64,000 nucleotides of DNA from Arenimonas fontis (GCF_008386465.1 NZ_VUOD01000004.1:186001-250000), one strand, 5' to 3'; positions 46,385 to 57,004 are shown, numbered from the stretch's first letter. Notes: generated by a model not told the origin, from the sequence alone. Translations and numbers: made by a program.

Positions 46385-47617
46385 ATGCCCGCCACGCCCG
46401 CACCGGCGCCCCGTGCCGAGCCCGACGGCCCCGCCGGAGAGCGGGCCGTCCTGGCCGCCCTGGCCGATCGCTGCGTGCAATGCGGCCTGTGCCTGCCGCA
46501 CTGCCCCACCTACCGGCTGGACCGCAGCGAGGCGGAATCGCCGCGCGGACGCATCGCCTATGTCAAGGCCGTGGCCGAAGGCCGGCTCGAACCCGGCGCC
46601 CTCGGCGACCGGCATCTGGACCACTGCCTGGGCTGTCGCCGCTGCGAAGCGGTCTGCCCGGCCGGGGTCTCCTACGGCGACCTGCTGACCGGCGCCCGGG
46701 CCGTCCAGGCCCGGCGGCGCAGGCGCCCGTGGCGCGAACGCCTGGTACTGGCCCTGATGGCCCGGCCACGCTGGCTGGTCGGGCTGGCCAGCCTCTACCG
46801 CTGGCTGGGGCCGGTCTGGCCCCGGGCCTGGCGTCCGGCCGGCCTGCCACCTCCGCCCGGCCAGCGGGCTGGCGGAAGGCAGCCGAACCCAGGGTTCCCC
46901 GCACCCGCCCCTGGCGCCGTGGCGGGCGCGCCACCCGCCGCCCCTGCCGACGACGACCGGCCGGCCCTGTTCGTCGGTTGCGTCGCCGGCCCCTGGGAGG
47001 CTCCGGCCAGGGCCGCCCTGGTCCGGCTCTGCGCCGCCGCCGGCATGGCCCTGGACACGCCGGCCGGCCAGGGCTGCTGCGGCACCGCCGCCCGCCATGC
47101 CGGCGATCCCGCTGGCGCCGACCGCCTGGACATCGCCAACCGCCGGGCCTTTGCCGGTCGGACACGGGTGCTGTGCCTGGCCAGCGGCTGCCAGGATGCC
47201 CTGGCCCGCAGCCTGGGCCCGGACACCCGGGTCGAGGACGCCGTGGCGGCGCTGGAGGCGCGGGCCGACCGCCTGCGTTTCCGCAACGCCGGCGCACGCC
47301 GCGTGGCCCTGCACGTCCCCTGCAGCCAGCGCAACGTGCTGCGCACCGACGGCAGCCTGCGCCGGCTGTTGGCCCGGGTCCCGGGACTGGACCTGGTGGA
47401 ACTGCCCGATACCGGCTGCTGCGGCGCCGCCGGCCTGCATCAGCTTTCCGAACCGACCCGCGCCGCCGCCCTGCGGCAAGCCCTGCTGGAGTCCCTGGCC
47501 GGCAGCGGCGCCGGCGAACTGCTCTCGGCCAACATCGGCTGCCGCCTGCACCTGGCCGGCGGCACTACAATCCCCGTCCGCCACCCCGTCGAATTCCTGG
47601 CCGAGCACCTGGCATGA
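46385..47617 (+). CDS. GlcF-like (Fe-S)-binding oxidoreductase subunit
   Basis: A 410-residue protein. Two 4Fe-4S motifs lie near the N-terminus ([14 protein letters not shown] and [12 protein letters not shown]), and two CCG domains follow ([18 protein letters not shown]), with an Arg/Pro-rich linker between. The order and length match glycolate oxidase iron-sulphur subunit GlcF. In the family it receives electrons from a GlcD/GlcE flavoprotein. No flavoprotein is adjacent; a GlcD-like fragment is at 2-754, 45 kb away. Its stop overlaps coq7. Confidence 0.85.
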   Translation: MPATPAPAPRAEPDGPAGERAVLAALADRCVQCGLCLPHCPTYRLDRSEAESPRGRIAYVKAVAEGRLEPGALGDRHLDHCLGCRRCEAVCPAGVSYGDLLTGARAVQARRRRRPWRERLVLALMARPRWLVGLASLYRWLGPVWPRAWRPAGLPPPPGQRAGGRQPNPGFPAPAPGAVAGAPPAAPADDDRPALFVGCVAGPWEAPARAALVRLCAAAGMALDTPAGQGCCGTAARHAGDPAGADRLDIANRRAFAGRTRVLCLASGCQDALARSLGPDTRVEDAVAALEARADRLRFRNAGARRVALHVPCSQRNVLRTDGSLRRLLARVPGLDLVELPDTGCCGAAGLHQLSEPTRAAALRQALLESLAGSGAGELLSANIGCRLHLAGGTTIPVRHPVEFLAEHLA

Positions 47618-48258
47618 ACGCTGTCCGCCACTACTCCCTGTTCGACCGCCTGTTGATCGAGGCCCAGCACGCGCTGGACACCAGCCTGGGCACGGCCCAT
47701 GCGGAGCGGCCGAACCCGGCCGGAACCCTGCCCGAGGCCCCGCTGGACGAGCCGGCCCGCCGCCATGCCGCCGGGCTGATGCGCGTCAACCATACCGGCG
47801 AGGTCTGCGCCCAGGCCCTGTACCTGGGCCAGGCCGCGGTGGCCCGCGACCCCGCCACCCGCAGCCAGTTGCTGCAGGCCGCCCAAGAGGAAACCGACCA
47901 CCTGGCCTGGTGCGCCGACCGCCTGCACGAGCTGGACAGCCGGCCCAGTCTGCTCAACCCGCTGTGGTACGCCGGCAGCTGGGCCATCGGCGCCGCCGCC
48001 GGCCTGCGCGGCGACGGCTGGAACCTGGGTTTCGTGGTCGAGACCGAGCGCCAGGTCGAGGCCCATCTGGAAGAACACCTGGACACCCTGCCGCCCGGCG
48101 ACCGGCGCAGCCGGGCCATCCTGCAGGTGATGAAGGACGACGAGGTCCGCCACGCCGACAAGGCCCAGGCCGCCGGCGCCCGCGTCCTGCCGCCGCCGAT
48201 CCCGTCGCTGATGGCCTTCGCCTCGAAGGTGATGAAGGCGGTCGCCTACCGGGTCTGA
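47614..48258 (+). CDS. coq7: 2-polyprenyl-3-methyl-6-methoxy-1,4-benzoquinone monooxygenase
   Basis: A 214-residue di-iron hydroxylase of ubiquinone synthesis. Iron ligands are in [38 protein letters not shown] and [11 protein letters not shown]. Bacterial Coq7 (UbiF-replacing) of this type is typical of Xanthomonas, Pseudomonas and Acinetobacter. ATGA overlap with the upstream glcF-like gene. Confidence 0.95.
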   Translation: MNAVRHYSLFDRLLIEAQHALDTSLGTAHAERPNPAGTLPEAPLDEPARRHAAGLMRVNHTGEVCAQALYLGQAAVARDPATRSQLLQAAQEETDHLAWCADRLHELDSRPSLLNPLWYAGSWAIGAAAGLRGDGWNLGFVVETERQVEAHLEEHLDTLPPGDRRSRAILQVMKDDEVRHADKAQAAGARVLPPPIPSLMAFASKVMKAVAYRV

Positions 48259-48271
48259 GGCCGTACCGGCT

Positions 48272-48586
48272 TCAGCCCACGAACTTCAGGCCGACCACGC
48301 CGGCCACGATCAGAGCGATGCACAGCAGGCGTGGCCACGCGGCCGGCTCGCCGTAAAGCATGATGCCCAGCAAGGCCGTGCCCAGCGCGCCGATGCCCAC
48401 CCAGACGGCGTAACCGGTGCCCAGCGGGATCTCCCGCAGGGCCAGCGCCAGGCACCAGAAGCTGGCGATGGTGCCCAGCACCGTCACCACGATCGGCCAG
48501 GGCCGGGTGAAACCCTCCGAGGCCTTCAGGCCCCAAGCCCAGACGATTTCCAGCAGACCCGCCGCCAGCAGCCAGACCCATGCCAT
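48272..48586 (-). CDS. gdx: SMR-family exporter, Gdx/SugE type
   Basis: A 104-residue protein with four membrane helices. E13 in helix 1 is the coupling glutamate; W16 and G19-L-K-A-S-E-G-F-T that follow fit the guanidinium-exporter (Gdx, formerly SugE) subgroup rather than EmrE. LPLGTxYAVWxGIG is seen as IPLGTGYAVWVGIGALGTALL. It probably exports guanidinium or small quaternary ammonium compounds as an antiparallel dimer. No guanidine riboswitch is visible upstream; the hairpin there is the speD terminator. Confidence 0.9.
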   Translation of the reverse strand: MAWVWLLAAGLLEIVWAWGLKASEGFTRPWPIVVTVLGTIASFWCLALALREIPLGTGYAVWVGIGALGTALLGIMLYGEPAAWPRLLCIALIVAGVVGLKFVG

Positions 48587-48608
48587 GTGCCGCCCTCCCG
48601 GTTGGATG

Positions 48609-48643
48609 AAAAGAAAACGGCCCGGGACTGCCGTCCCGGACCG
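48609..48643 (-). terminator. Rho-independent terminator of speD
   Basis: On the minus strand CGG-T-CCGGGAC, loop GGCA, GTCCCGG-G-CCG (48643-48618) forms an 11-bp stem with one U-G pair, followed by TTTTCTTTT (48617-48609). It starts about 50 nt past the speD stop. Confidence 0.85.
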
Positions 48644-48694
48644 CCGTCGGTATCGTCCGCCGGTCGCCCGGCGCGGGCCGTTCCGTCTCGCGCC

Positions 48695-49489
48695 TCAGTC
48701 GACCAGGTTGCGGCCGTGGAACAGCTCCTCGATCTCGCGCCTGAGCTGCTGCTCGATCCGCATGCGGTCCTTGAAGCCGAGGTTCTTGGCCTTCTCCTCG
48801 AACAGGTAGGTGTCCAGGTCGAACTCCTTGAGATGCATCTTCGTGTGGAACAGGTTCTCCTGGTACACGTTGACGTCGATCATCTCGTACTTGTTCTTGA
48901 TCGGCTTGGACAGGAAATCCTGGATCGAGTTGATCTTGTGGTCTATGTAGTGCTTCTTGCCCTTCACGTCGCGGGTGAAGCCGCGCACGCGGTAGTCCAT
49001 CACCACGATGTCGGACTCGAAGCTTTCGATCAGGTAGTTCAGGGCCTTCAGCGGCGAGATCACCCCGCAGGTGGCCACGTCGATGTCGGCGCGGAAGGTG
49101 GCGATGCCGTTGTGCGGATGGGTTTCCGGATAGGTGTGTACGGTGATGTGCGACTTGTCCAGGTGCGCCACCACGGCATCAGAGATCAACTCCCTGCCGG
49201 CAGCCTTCTTGTCGATCACCGGTTCCTCGGAAATGAGGATGGTCACCGACGCGCCCTGCGGGTCGTAGTCCTGGCGGGCCACGTTCAGGATGTTGGCGCC
49301 GATGATCCTGGCCACCTCGGTCAGGATCTGGGTCAGGCGCTCGGCGTTGTAGGCCTCGTCGATGTACTCGATGTAGCGCTGGCGCTGCTCCTCGCTGACC
49401 GCGTAGCAGACGTCGTAGATGTTGAAGCTGAGGGCCTTGGTGAGGTTGTTGAACCCCTGGAGCCTCAGGCGCGGGAGCGGCTTGACCAC
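48695..49489 (-). CDS. speD: S-adenosylmethionine decarboxylase proenzyme
   Basis: A 264-residue pyruvoyl enzyme providing the aminopropyl donor for spermidine. It self-cleaves at the serine of [15 protein letters not shown] to form the pyruvoyl group. The GTG at 49489 ([15 protein letters not shown]) with GAGGA 7 nt upstream matches xanthomonad orthologues; longer starts are rejected. It ends at a strong terminator and is divergent from clp, as in Xanthomonas. Confidence 0.96.
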   Translation of the reverse strand: MVKPLPRLRLQGFNNLTKALSFNIYDVCYAVSEEQRQRYIEYIDEAYNAERLTQILTEVARIIGANILNVARQDYDPQGASVTILISEEPVIDKKAAGRELISDAVVAHLDKSHITVHTYPETHPHNGIATFRADIDVATCGVISPLKALNYLIESFESDIVVMDYRVRGFTRDVKGKKHYIDHKINSIQDFLSKPIKNKYEMIDVNVYQENLFHTKMHLKEFDLDTYLFEEKAKNLGFKDRMRIEQQLRREIEELFHGRNLVD

Positions 49490-49661
49490 GGTGGCGTCCT
49501 CGCGGGAGGGGTGGATCGGAAGGGGGCGCATTATCCGGCAATCGCCCCCCCGGGGAAACCTCGGGTCTCCGGCATTGCCGCGACCTGCGTCACGGCCTAA
49601 GCTGAACGGCGCGCATGCCCCGGGCCCTGCCCGGCCACCGCCCCAATCAGGAGTCCCTCCG

Positions 49662-50333
49662 ATGGCGATGTCCCCGCTCAAGCCCGTCAACAGCCCGCTG
49701 GCGCCCGATGCCGCCGCGCTGGGCCGGTTTCTCGACCACTGCCACCGCCGGCGCTATCCCAGCCGCAACGACGTGTTCCGTCCGGGGGCCCCGGCCAGCT
49801 CGCTCTATTACGTGATCAGCGGTTCGCTCAGCGTCATCAGCGAGGAACCGGACGGCCGCGAGCTGGTGCTCAGCTACATCAACGCCGGCGAGTTCATCGG
49901 CGAGATGGGCCTGTTCTTTTCCGCCGACGAGCGCGCGGTAGTGGTGCGCACCCGCACCCCCTGCGAGCTGGCCGAGATCAACTACGACCGCCTGCATCAG
50001 CTGTTCGCCGGCCCGCTGGCCGCCGAATGCCCGCGCATCCTGTACGCCATCGGCCTGCAGCTGTCCAAGCGCCTGCTGGACACCAGCCGCAAGGCCAGCC
50101 GCCTGGCCTTCATGGACGTGACCGGGCGCATCCAGCGCACGCTGCAGGACCTCTGCCAGGAACCGGACGCCCTCTCGCATCCGCAGGGCACGCAGATCCG
50201 GGTCTCGCGCCAGGAACTGGCCAGGATCGTCGGTTGCAGCCGCGAAATGGCCGGTCGCGTGCTCAAGCAACTGCAGGAACAGGGCGTGCTGCACGCCCGC
50301 GGCAAGACCATCGTGGTCTACGGCACCCGCTGA
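49662..50333 (+). CDS. clp: CRP-family global regulator Clp
   Basis: A 223-residue regulator. The cNMP-binding-like domain has [21 protein letters not shown] and [10 protein letters not shown]; the helix-turn-helix [21 protein letters not shown] is nearly that of CRP. The length, [11 protein letters not shown] and the end [10 protein letters not shown] closely match Xanthomonas Clp, which controls secreted enzymes and polysaccharide and is inhibited by c-di-GMP rather than activated by cAMP. Start is ATG 49662 or 49668; AGGAG fits the first. Its last 16 bp overlap the convergent HAD gene. Confidence 0.93.
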   Translation: MAMSPLKPVNSPLAPDAAALGRFLDHCHRRRYPSRNDVFRPGAPASSLYYVISGSLSVISEEPDGRELVLSYINAGEFIGEMGLFFSADERAVVVRTRTPCELAEINYDRLHQLFAGPLAAECPRILYAIGLQLSKRLLDTSRKASRLAFMDVTGRIQRTLQDLCQEPDALSHPQGTQIRVSRQELARIVGCSREMAGRVLKQLQEQGVLHARGKTIVVYGTR

Positions 50334-51004
50334 ACCGGCCGCCAGGCCAGCACCTCGAAGCCGCCACGCAGGCGCCGTTCGACCCGGGTCAGGCTGCGCC
50401 GGTCCGGCCCGACCAGAACCGGCCTGGCGGTTTCGCACAGCAGCGGCAGGTCGCGGGCGCTGTCGCTGTACACCGCCGCGAAGGGCGGCCGGATCCCGGC
50501 CCGGGCCAGAGCCTCCAGCTTGCGCGGGCCGACCGTGTGCTCGACGCCGACGTAGCCGCCCAGCGCCGGCCGCACCCGCGAACCGACCACCTCGACCTCG
50601 GGCTGGCCCAGGGCCCGCCACAGGTCGCGCGCCAGCCTCTGCTCGGAGCCGGTGACGATCACCACCCGCTCGCCCGCCGCCAGGTGGGCATGCAGGCGCG
50701 CCACCGCCGGCGCGATCAGCAGTTGCCCGCGGCGGTGGGCGCACTGGCGCAGAAAGTCCTCACGGGCCTCGGCCAGCGCCTGCTCGGTGCGGCCGACCGT
50801 GGCCAGCCAGGTGTAGAAGCCGGCCGGCAGCCAGGCGCTGCGCCACCAGGCGAAGGCCGGCGACAGCAGCGGAAAACTCAGGCCGGCGATCAGCCGGCGC
50901 AGCGGGTCGGTCGCCAGCAGCTCGCGCAGCCAGGCCGCTGCGGTATCACCCCGCACCAGGGTGCCGTCGAAATCGAACAGGACGGTGCCGGGCGCGCTGG
51001 CCAT
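50318..51004 (-). CDS. HAD-superfamily phosphatase (SerB-like, class IB)
   Basis: A 228-residue hydrolase. The nucleophile motif is FDFDGTLVRGDT, motif II VIVTGSEQRLA, and motif III/IV YSDSARDLPLL. The cap region contains a hydrophobic helix pair (LIAGLSFPLLSPAFAWW). It is related to SerB/CicA-type phosphatases. Substrate unknown. It is 4 nt after trpC, so it is transcribed with the tryptophan genes, and its 3' end overlaps clp tail to tail. Confidence 0.85.
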   Translation of the reverse strand: MASAPGTVLFDFDGTLVRGDTAAAWLRELLATDPLRRLIAGLSFPLLSPAFAWWRSAWLPAGFYTWLATVGRTEQALAEAREDFLRQCAHRRGQLLIAPAVARLHAHLAAGERVVIVTGSEQRLARDLWRALGQPEVEVVGSRVRPALGGYVGVEHTVGPRKLEALARAGIRPPFAAVYSDSARDLPLLCETARPVLVGPDRRSLTRVERRLRGGFEVLAWRPVQRVP

Positions 51005-51008
51005 GGCC

Positions 51009-51797
51009 TCAACCGAACAGGCGGGCCAGTTCGGCGCCGGGATCGGGGGCGCGCATGAAGGTTTCGCCGACCAGGAAGGCGTGCACGCCGTGGCGCCGCA
51101 TCAGGGCGACGTCCTCGGCCGTGGCGATGCCGCTTTCGGTCACCGGCAGGCGGTCGGGCGGCAGGGCCGGCAGCAGGTCCAGGGTGGTCTGCAGCGAGAC
51201 CCGGAAACTGCGCAGGTCGCGGTTGTTCACCCCCACCAGGGGCGTGCCGAGCTGCAGGGCGCGCTCCAGCTCGTCCAGGTCGTGCACCTCGACCAGCACG
51301 TCCATGCCCAGGTCCATGGCCAGGTGCGACAGGCGCGCCAGGGCCTCGTCGTCCAGGGCGGCGACGATCAGCAGGATGGCATCGGCGCCGATCAGGCGCG
51401 CCTCCCAGACCTGGTACGGGTGGACGGTGAAGTCCTTGCGCAGCACCGGCAGGGTACAGGCGGCACGGGCCTGGCGCAGGCAGTCGTCGCTGCCCTGGAA
51501 GAAATCCATGTCGGTGAGCACCGACAGGCAGGCGGCACCGCCGCGCTCGTAGCTGACGGCGATCGCCGCCGGATCGAAATCCGGCCGGATCACGCCCTTG
51601 CTTGGGCTGGCCTTCTTCACCTCGGCGATCACCGCCGCCTGGCCGGCGGCGATGCGCCGGCGCAGCGCCTGGGCGAAGCCGCGGGTGGGCGGCAGGTCGC
51701 GGCAGCGGGCGGCAAGCTCGGCCAGCGGCAGCGCCGCCGAGCGCTCGCGAACTTCCTCCGCCTTGCGGCGCAGGATGGCCTGCAGGATGTCGCTCAT
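51009..51797 (-). CDS. trpC: Indole-3-glycerol phosphate synthase
   Basis: A 262-residue (beta/alpha)8 enzyme of tryptophan synthesis. [13 protein letters not shown] (catalytic lysine), [25 protein letters not shown] and VTESGIAT are conserved. It is monofunctional, without TrpF. ATGA overlap with the upstream ABM-domain gene. Confidence 0.97.
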   Translation of the reverse strand: MSDILQAILRRKAEEVRERSAALPLAELAARCRDLPPTRGFAQALRRRIAAGQAAVIAEVKKASPSKGVIRPDFDPAAIAVSYERGGAACLSVLTDMDFFQGSDDCLRQARAACTLPVLRKDFTVHPYQVWEARLIGADAILLIVAALDDEALARLSHLAMDLGMDVLVEVHDLDELERALQLGTPLVGVNNRDLRSFRVSLQTTLDLLPALPPDRLPVTESGIATAEDVALMRRHGVHAFLVGETFMRAPDPGAELARLFG

Positions 51798-52144
51798 TCC
51801 GCGCCCGCCCTGGCTGGACCACCGTAGGCGCGTTCGACCCGGGCCACGCGCAGTTCGAAATGGGCATACCAGGCCTCGCGGCCCCGGACGCGGGCGGCGG
51901 CATGTTCGCCGTGCCGGCGCCAGGCGGCGATCGCTTCCTCGCTTTCCCAGTAGCTGACGGTGATGCCGAAGCCGTCTTCGCCACGCACCGATTCCACGCC
52001 CAGGAAACCCGGCATGGTGGCGGCCAGTTCGACCATGCGCTGCGCCGTCTCACCGTAGCCGTCGTCCGGCCCCTGGCGCTGGTTGCTGAAGATGACCGCG
52101 TAATACGGCGGCCTGGGCGTGGACGCGAAACCCGAACCTGACAT
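51794..52144 (-). CDS. Antibiotic biosynthesis monooxygenase (ABM) domain protein
   Basis: A 116-residue ferredoxin-like domain. [32 protein letters not shown], and [19 protein letters not shown] followed by [12 protein letters not shown] are the standard ABM pattern. Members degrade heme, oxidise quinones, or have no known activity. It is inserted between trpD (3-nt gap) and trpC (4-nt overlap), so it is expressed with tryptophan synthesis. No link to tryptophan chemistry is evident. Confidence 0.85.
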   Translation of the reverse strand: MSGSGFASTPRPPYYAVIFSNQRQGPDDGYGETAQRMVELAATMPGFLGVESVRGEDGFGITVSYWESEEAIAAWRRHGEHAAARVRGREAWYAHFELRVARVERAYGGPARAGAE

Positions 52145-52147
52145 TGC

Positions 52148-53182
52148 TCACTTCCCCGCAAGGCGACGGGTAACCGCCACGAAACGATCCAGGCAACGAC
52201 GTGCCTCGCCGCTGGCCATGGCCCGGCGCGCTCGCTCGATGCCGTCGGCGATGGACACCGCCACCCCGGCCGCGTACAGGGCGGCGCCGGCGTTGAGGGC
52301 GACGATCTCGCGGGCCAGGCCGTCCTTGTCGTCCAGCGCCTCCAGCACCATGGCCACCGACTGCTCGGCGTTCTCGACCCGCAGGTTGCGCGAGGCGGCC
52401 ATGGGAATACCAAAATCCTCGGGATGAATCTCGTATTCGACGACTTCGTCGCCGCGCAGCTCGCCGACCAGGGTGGCGGCGCCCAGCGAGATTTCATCCA
52501 TGCCGTCGCGGCCCCAGACCACCAGGGCCCGGCGCGCGCCCAGCCGCTGCAGCACCCGCACCTGGATGCCGACCAGGTCGGGATGGAACACCCCCATCAG
52601 GATGTTCGGCGCGCCGGCCGGATTGGTCAGCGGGCCAAGGATGTTGAACAGGGTGCGCACGCCGAGCTCGCGACGCACGCCGGCGACGTTTTTCATCGCC
52701 GGGTGGTGGATCGGCGCGTACATGAAGCCGATGCCGGTCTCGGCGATGCAGGCAGCCACCTGCGCCGGCTGCAGCTCGATGGCTGCGCCCAGCGCCTCCA
52801 GCGCGTCGGCGCTGCCGGATTTGGAGGACACGCTGCGGTTGCCGTGCTTGGCCACCTTGGCTCCGGCCGCCGCCACCACGAACATGCTGGCGGTGGAGAT
52901 GTTGAAGGTGTTGGCGCCGTCGCCGCCGGTGCCGACGATGTCCACGAAGTTGTGCGCATCCGGCACTTCCACCCTGGCGGAGAATTCGCGCATCACCCGC
53001 GCCGCGCCGGCGATCTCGCCGACGGTTTCCTTTTTCACCCGCAGGCCGGCCAGCAGGGCGGCTGTCATCACCGGCGACACCTCGCCGCGCATGACCTGAC
53101 GCATCAGCTCGACCATCTCGTCGTGGAAGATCTCGCGGTGTTCGATCACGCGCTGCAGCGCGTCCTTCGGACTGATCGGCAT
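52148..53182 (-). CDS. trpD: Anthranilate phosphoribosyltransferase
   Basis: A 344-residue enzyme. The PRPP-binding [34 protein letters not shown] and [12 protein letters not shown] blocks are intact. The ATG at 53182 ([15 protein letters not shown]) is the normal N-terminus and is 2 nt after the trpG stop. Confidence 0.97.
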   Translation of the reverse strand: MPISPKDALQRVIEHREIFHDEMVELMRQVMRGEVSPVMTAALLAGLRVKKETVGEIAGAARVMREFSARVEVPDAHNFVDIVGTGGDGANTFNISTASMFVVAAAGAKVAKHGNRSVSSKSGSADALEALGAAIELQPAQVAACIAETGIGFMYAPIHHPAMKNVAGVRRELGVRTLFNILGPLTNPAGAPNILMGVFHPDLVGIQVRVLQRLGARRALVVWGRDGMDEISLGAATLVGELRGDEVVEYEIHPEDFGIPMAASRNLRVENAEQSVAMVLEALDDKDGLAREIVALNAGAALYAAGVAVSIADGIERARRAMASGEARRCLDRFVAVTRRLAGK

Positions 53183-53184
53183 GC

Positions 53185-53790
53185 TCAGGCCTCGGCGGGC
53201 GCGGCCACGCGTCCCTGCGCCAGGAAGTTGCGCAACAGGTCGTGGCCATGCCGGGTCAGGATGGATTCGGGGTGGAACTGCACGCCTTCTACCGGCAACT
53301 CGCGGTGGCGCAGGCCCATGATTTCGTCCATGGACCCGTCCGGGCGCTCGGTCCAGGCGGTGATCTCCAGGCAGTCCGGCAGCGATTCGCGTTCGACCAC
53401 CAGGGAGTGGTAGCGGGTGGCCTCGAACGGATCCGCCAGACCGGCGAACACGCCCAGACCGCGGTGCCGGATCGGCGAGGTCTTGCCGTGCATGATGGTC
53501 CGCGCCCGCACCACCCTGCCGCCGAAGGCCTGGCCAATGGCCTGATGGCCCAGGCAAACGCCCAGAATGGGGACGGTGCCAGCCAGTTCGCGCAGCACCG
53601 CCAGCGACACTCCCGCCTCGTTGGGGGTGCAGGGCCCGGGCGAGATGACGATGCGCGAGGGCCGGAGCGCGGCGATGCCGGCCACGTCCAGCTCGTCGTT
53701 GCGCACTACCCGCACCTCCTCCCCCAGCTCGCCGAAGTACTGCACGAGGTTGTAGGTAAAGGAGTCGTAGTTATCGATCATCAGCAGCAT
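53185..53790 (-). CDS. trpG: Anthranilate synthase glutaminase subunit
   Basis: A 201-residue class I glutamine amidotransferase. [16 protein letters not shown] at the N-terminus, [15 protein letters not shown] with the nucleophilic cysteine, and [10 protein letters not shown] with His-Glu. It may also serve aminodeoxychorismate synthase. It is separated from trpE by about 7 kb. The ATG at 53790 is chosen; the upstream extension is a GC-rich shadow. Nothing coding was seen in 53791-54010. Confidence 0.96.
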   Translation of the reverse strand: MLLMIDNYDSFTYNLVQYFGELGEEVRVVRNDELDVAGIAALRPSRIVISPGPCTPNEAGVSLAVLRELAGTVPILGVCLGHQAIGQAFGGRVVRARTIMHGKTSPIRHRGLGVFAGLADPFEATRYHSLVVERESLPDCLEITAWTERPDGSMDEIMGLRHRELPVEGVQFHPESILTRHGHDLLRNFLAQGRVAAPAEA

Positions 53791-54010
53791 GGGCCACTCT
53801 ACGCGATTGATTGCTCGGGGTTTCCGACCCCGACTGCCGGGTCCGCATGCCGGAGGCCTCATGCCTGCGGCGCCCGGCCGGCCGATGCCGGGCGGCCGCG
53901 GACGGCCATTTTGCCTCAGCGGAACCGCAGCCGGACAGCGGTTGCGCCGGAAGCCGCCCCGGACGGCGCCGATGCCGCCGGCCAGGTCCCTCTCGGCCAG
54001 CCGCACGCGC

Positions 54011-54835
54011 TCAGAACCGCAACATCATCGCCAGTTGCAGACCGCGGGTTTCCAGGTCGACGTCGCCGTCGTAACGGGAGCGCCTGAAATCCAGTCTCAC
54101 GTCGTTGTAGTTGTAACGCAGCGAAAAACCCGCATGGCCCCAGGGAAACCATTCCAGCCTGGCCTGCGCGTCGATCGCCTCGCCGGCGATCTCCCCTCCC
54201 GGCTTCTTCACATACGATGCGGCCAGGCCCCAGCGCCAGTTCGGCGACAGCGACCGCACGTACTCGCCGTGAAGCATGGGCGCCCACGCCTGCTCGCGGA
54301 ATCGCTGGAAGCTCGATCGGGGCTGCCCGTTCACCTCGTAGTCGGCCGCCAGGCTCACCGTAAGGTCGTAATTGACTGCACCCAGGCCCAGACCCAGCGC
54401 GTGGCGTTCGCCCCGGCGGAAGAACCAGGTGTATGAAGCGCCGATGACGCCGATGTCCAGTGCGCCGGCAAGGCTTGCGTCCACGGGATACGCGTCATCG
54501 CGGATGCGCAGGCTACGGTCTATCCTGCGCGCGCTGGTGTCGTCGTAGTCGTAGCCGAACACCTCGAGCTTGTGCCGACGTCCCTCGCCGAAGCTGCCCC
54601 CGGCGTTCCAGTACAGCGCACGTTCCCTTTCGTCAAAACCGAGGTCGCCCTGGAAATCGAAGCGTGTCCCGACCGTGCCATCGGCCGCATCCCAACGTCC
54701 TGACAGGCCGTTGGCCGACCTGTAGACGCCCAGCGAGACGTAGGCCCGGTCCACAGGGGCGATCGGTTCGCGGGCCTGCGGCGACGCGGACGCCGCAAGC
54801 AGCGCCCACGGCAACAACCGGATCGGATTCTTCAC
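54011..54835 (-). CDS. Predicted outer-membrane beta-barrel protein
   Basis: A 274-residue protein. A GTG start at 54835 with GGGAG upstream gives a signal peptide ([21 protein letters not shown]). The rest is alternating beta strands rich in aromatic residues: [60 protein letters not shown]. It ends in phenylalanine (QLAMMLRF), the usual barrel C-terminus. About 10-12 strands seem likely. No named family recognised. Divergent from the amidohydrolase. Confidence 0.7.
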   Translation of the reverse strand: MKNPIRLLPWALLAASASPQAREPIAPVDRAYVSLGVYRSANGLSGRWDAADGTVGTRFDFQGDLGFDERERALYWNAGGSFGEGRRHKLEVFGYDYDDTSARRIDRSLRIRDDAYPVDASLAGALDIGVIGASYTWFFRRGERHALGLGLGAVNYDLTVSLAADYEVNGQPRSSFQRFREQAWAPMLHGEYVRSLSPNWRWGLAASYVKKPGGEIAGEAIDAQARLEWFPWGHAGFSLRYNYNDVRLDFRRSRYDGDVDLETRGLQLAMMLRF

Positions 54836-55029
54836 GGTCTGGGCTCCCTCGGACGGATGGATCCAGGCAACCCCGGTTCCCGACCCATGCACGGATCGCC
54901 GGCGCCGCATGGGCATCCTATACGAGCGCCGTGTGCTTGCAACCGCAGCGACCCCGGGCTAATTTCGTCGGCGAACCGGGGAACATCGACCGCAACGCCA
55001 GCCGGCACCGGGGTGCCATAGGGGGCGAT

Positions 55030-56391
55030 ATGAGCGTTCTTCTTCCGTGCTTGCGGCTGGTCGTACTCGCCGGCCTGGCGCTGGCGACCGTCCCGTCCTC
55101 AGGGCAAGCCTTCCAAACGGATACGGTCGACAGGGCAATCCTGTTCCGGAACGTCAGGATCTTCGACGGCAAGGCGACCACGCTGTCGCCGCCCTCCCAT
55201 GTGCTGGTGGTCGGGAACCGCATCCGGACGATCTCCCGCCAGCCGCTGACGCCGGACCCAAGCCTGAACGCCCGCGTCATCGAAGGCGGCGGCCGCACGC
55301 TGATGCCTGGCCTGATCGACGCCCATTGGCATTCGATGCTGATCGCGCCCGACCTGATGACGGCGATGACCGCCGATGTCGGTTACCTGAACCTGCTGGC
55401 GGCCGACGTCGCGGAGCAAACCCTGATGCAGGGATTCACCAGCGTGCGGGACATGGGCGGGCCATCGTTCGGGCTAAAGCGCGCCATCGACACCGGGCTG
55501 GTTCCGGGGCCGCGCATCTTCCCCTCCGGCGCGATGATCTCGCAGACGGGCGGACACGGCGACTTCCGCCTGCCACACGAGGTGCCGCGCGCCGCCGGCG
55601 AGCTCAGTCACTTCGAGCGGATGGGCGCCGCCATGATTGCCGACGGACCGGATGCCGTCCGCACGCGCGCCCGCGAGCAACTGATGCTCGGCGCCAGCCA
55701 GATCAAGTTGATGGCCGGCGGCGGCGTGAGCTCGCTGTACGACCCGCTGGACGTCAGCCAGTACACCGTCGAGGAACTCCGCGCCGCTGTGGAGGCCGCG
55801 GAGAACTGGGGCACCTACGTCGCCGTGCACGCCTACACCTCGCGCGCGGTGCGCAATGCTATCGAGGCCGGCGTGAAATGCATCGAACACGGCCAGCTGG
55901 TGGACGAAGACACGGCACGATTGATGGCCAGGAACGGTACCTGGTGGAGCCTGCAGCCGTTCCTGGACGACGAGGATGCCAACCCGAAGGAGGGCGAGTC
56001 GCGGCGCAAGCAGCTGATGGTGTCGGAAGGCACCGACCGTGCTTTCGCCCTGGCCAGGAAGTACGGCATCAACGTGGCGTTCGGCACTGACATCCTGTTC
56101 AACCGCAAGGGCATGCCGCGGCACAACGCCCAGCTGGCCAAGCTTGCCCGCTGGTACACGCCGGGCGAGGTGCTGCGGATCGCCACCGGCGACAACGGTC
56201 GGCTGCTGGCCTTGTCCGGAGAGCGCTCCAGCTATCGCGGCCGCCTGGGCGTGATCGAGGAAGACGCACTGGCGGACCTGCTTCTGGTGGACGGTGATCC
56301 AGTCGCCGACATCGGCCTGATCGAGGACCCGGCGCGCAACTTCGTCGTCATCGTCAAGGACGGCCGCATCGTCAAGAACTCGCTGGATTGA
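55030..56391 (+). CDS. Exported metal-dependent amidohydrolase (imidazolonepropionase-like)
   Basis: A 453-residue protein with an N-terminal signal (LRLVVLAGLALATVPSSGQA) and an amidohydrolase barrel. Metal ligands are HWH in LIDAHWHSM, the lysine in QIKLMAGGG, histidines in YVAVHAYT and KCIEHGQL, and aspartate in FGTDILF. The C-terminal composite beta domain ends ADLLLVDGDPVADIGL. Exported members of this group act as peptidases, prolidases or lactonases; the substrate cannot be told. It is followed 48 nt later by a PsiE-like gene. Confidence 0.85.
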   Translation: MSVLLPCLRLVVLAGLALATVPSSGQAFQTDTVDRAILFRNVRIFDGKATTLSPPSHVLVVGNRIRTISRQPLTPDPSLNARVIEGGGRTLMPGLIDAHWHSMLIAPDLMTAMTADVGYLNLLAADVAEQTLMQGFTSVRDMGGPSFGLKRAIDTGLVPGPRIFPSGAMISQTGGHGDFRLPHEVPRAAGELSHFERMGAAMIADGPDAVRTRAREQLMLGASQIKLMAGGGVSSLYDPLDVSQYTVEELRAAVEAAENWGTYVAVHAYTSRAVRNAIEAGVKCIEHGQLVDEDTARLMARNGTWWSLQPFLDDEDANPKEGESRRKQLMVSEGTDRAFALARKYGINVAFGTDILFNRKGMPRHNAQLAKLARWYTPGEVLRIATGDNGRLLALSGERSSYRGRLGVIEEDALADLLLVDGDPVADIGLIEDPARNFVVIVKDGRIVKNSLD

Positions 56392-56439
56392 ACCACGCCG
56401 TCCGGCGTCCACCGTCGGAACCGGCTCCGGGAGGGTGCC

Positions 56440-56919
56440 TTGCAAAACCCACTGATACAGCGTCTGGAGAAGCTGGTCTCCATCTTCCTGACCGCCATCC
56501 TGGTCGCCTACATCCTGGTGGAGATGGTCGAGCTCGCCTACCAGTTCGGCAAGGCAGTGATCTCCACCGAGGGCGAGGAGGGGCGCCTGCTGATCACCAA
56601 GGAACAGACGCGGGAAGTGCTTCCGGTGTTCTTCAGCATCCTGATCGCGACCGAGCTGATCAACACGCTGAACTTCTACGTCAGGGAACACCTGATACTG
56701 ATCCGGAGCATCCTGCTCATCGGCCTCATGGCCATCGGCCGCAAGCTGCTGACGGTGGATCTTGTCCACCTGGAAGGCGCCACCGTGCTGGGCATCGCCG
56801 CGCTGATCCTGGCGCTGGCGACGGGCCATTACCTCATGGGAAGGTCGTCCGGATCCGGCATTGGCCCTTCCGCTTCATCCGGCGACCGCGCCGGCGGTCG
56901 GGACCGGCCTTCCTCCTGA
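56440..56919 (+). CDS. PsiE-like phosphate-starvation-inducible family membrane protein
   Basis: A 159-residue protein with four hydrophobic segments (about 12-36, 62-82, 86-104, 112-132). The pattern EKLVSIFLTAILVAYILVEMVEL and REHLILIRSILLIGLMAIGRKLL fits the PsiE family. The function is unknown. TTG start at 56440 with GGGAGG upstream. The C-terminal 30 residues are polar and Gly/Ser-rich. Confidence 0.75.
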   Translation: MQNPLIQRLEKLVSIFLTAILVAYILVEMVELAYQFGKAVISTEGEEGRLLITKEQTREVLPVFFSILIATELINTLNFYVREHLILIRSILLIGLMAIGRKLLTVDLVHLEGATVLGIAALILALATGHYLMGRSSGSGIGPSASSGDRAGGRDRPSS

Positions 56920-57004
56920 GATAGCCCCCGGGCCCTGCCAACGGCGCGGCCGGACAGGCCTTCCTTGGCCGATCAGGCAGACGCGAAAGGCTATCGTTTG
57001 CACT

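Noticed and set aside
48609-48643. Guanidine-II (mini-ykkC) riboswitch before the Gdx gene
   Set aside because: Only one hairpin, its loop is GGCA rather than ACGR, and a T-run follows; it is the speD terminator.
53816-53832. Hairpin CGGGG-tttccga-CCCCG upstream of trpG
   Set aside because: Only 5 bp, without T-run or alternative pairing; not convincing as a regulatory structure.
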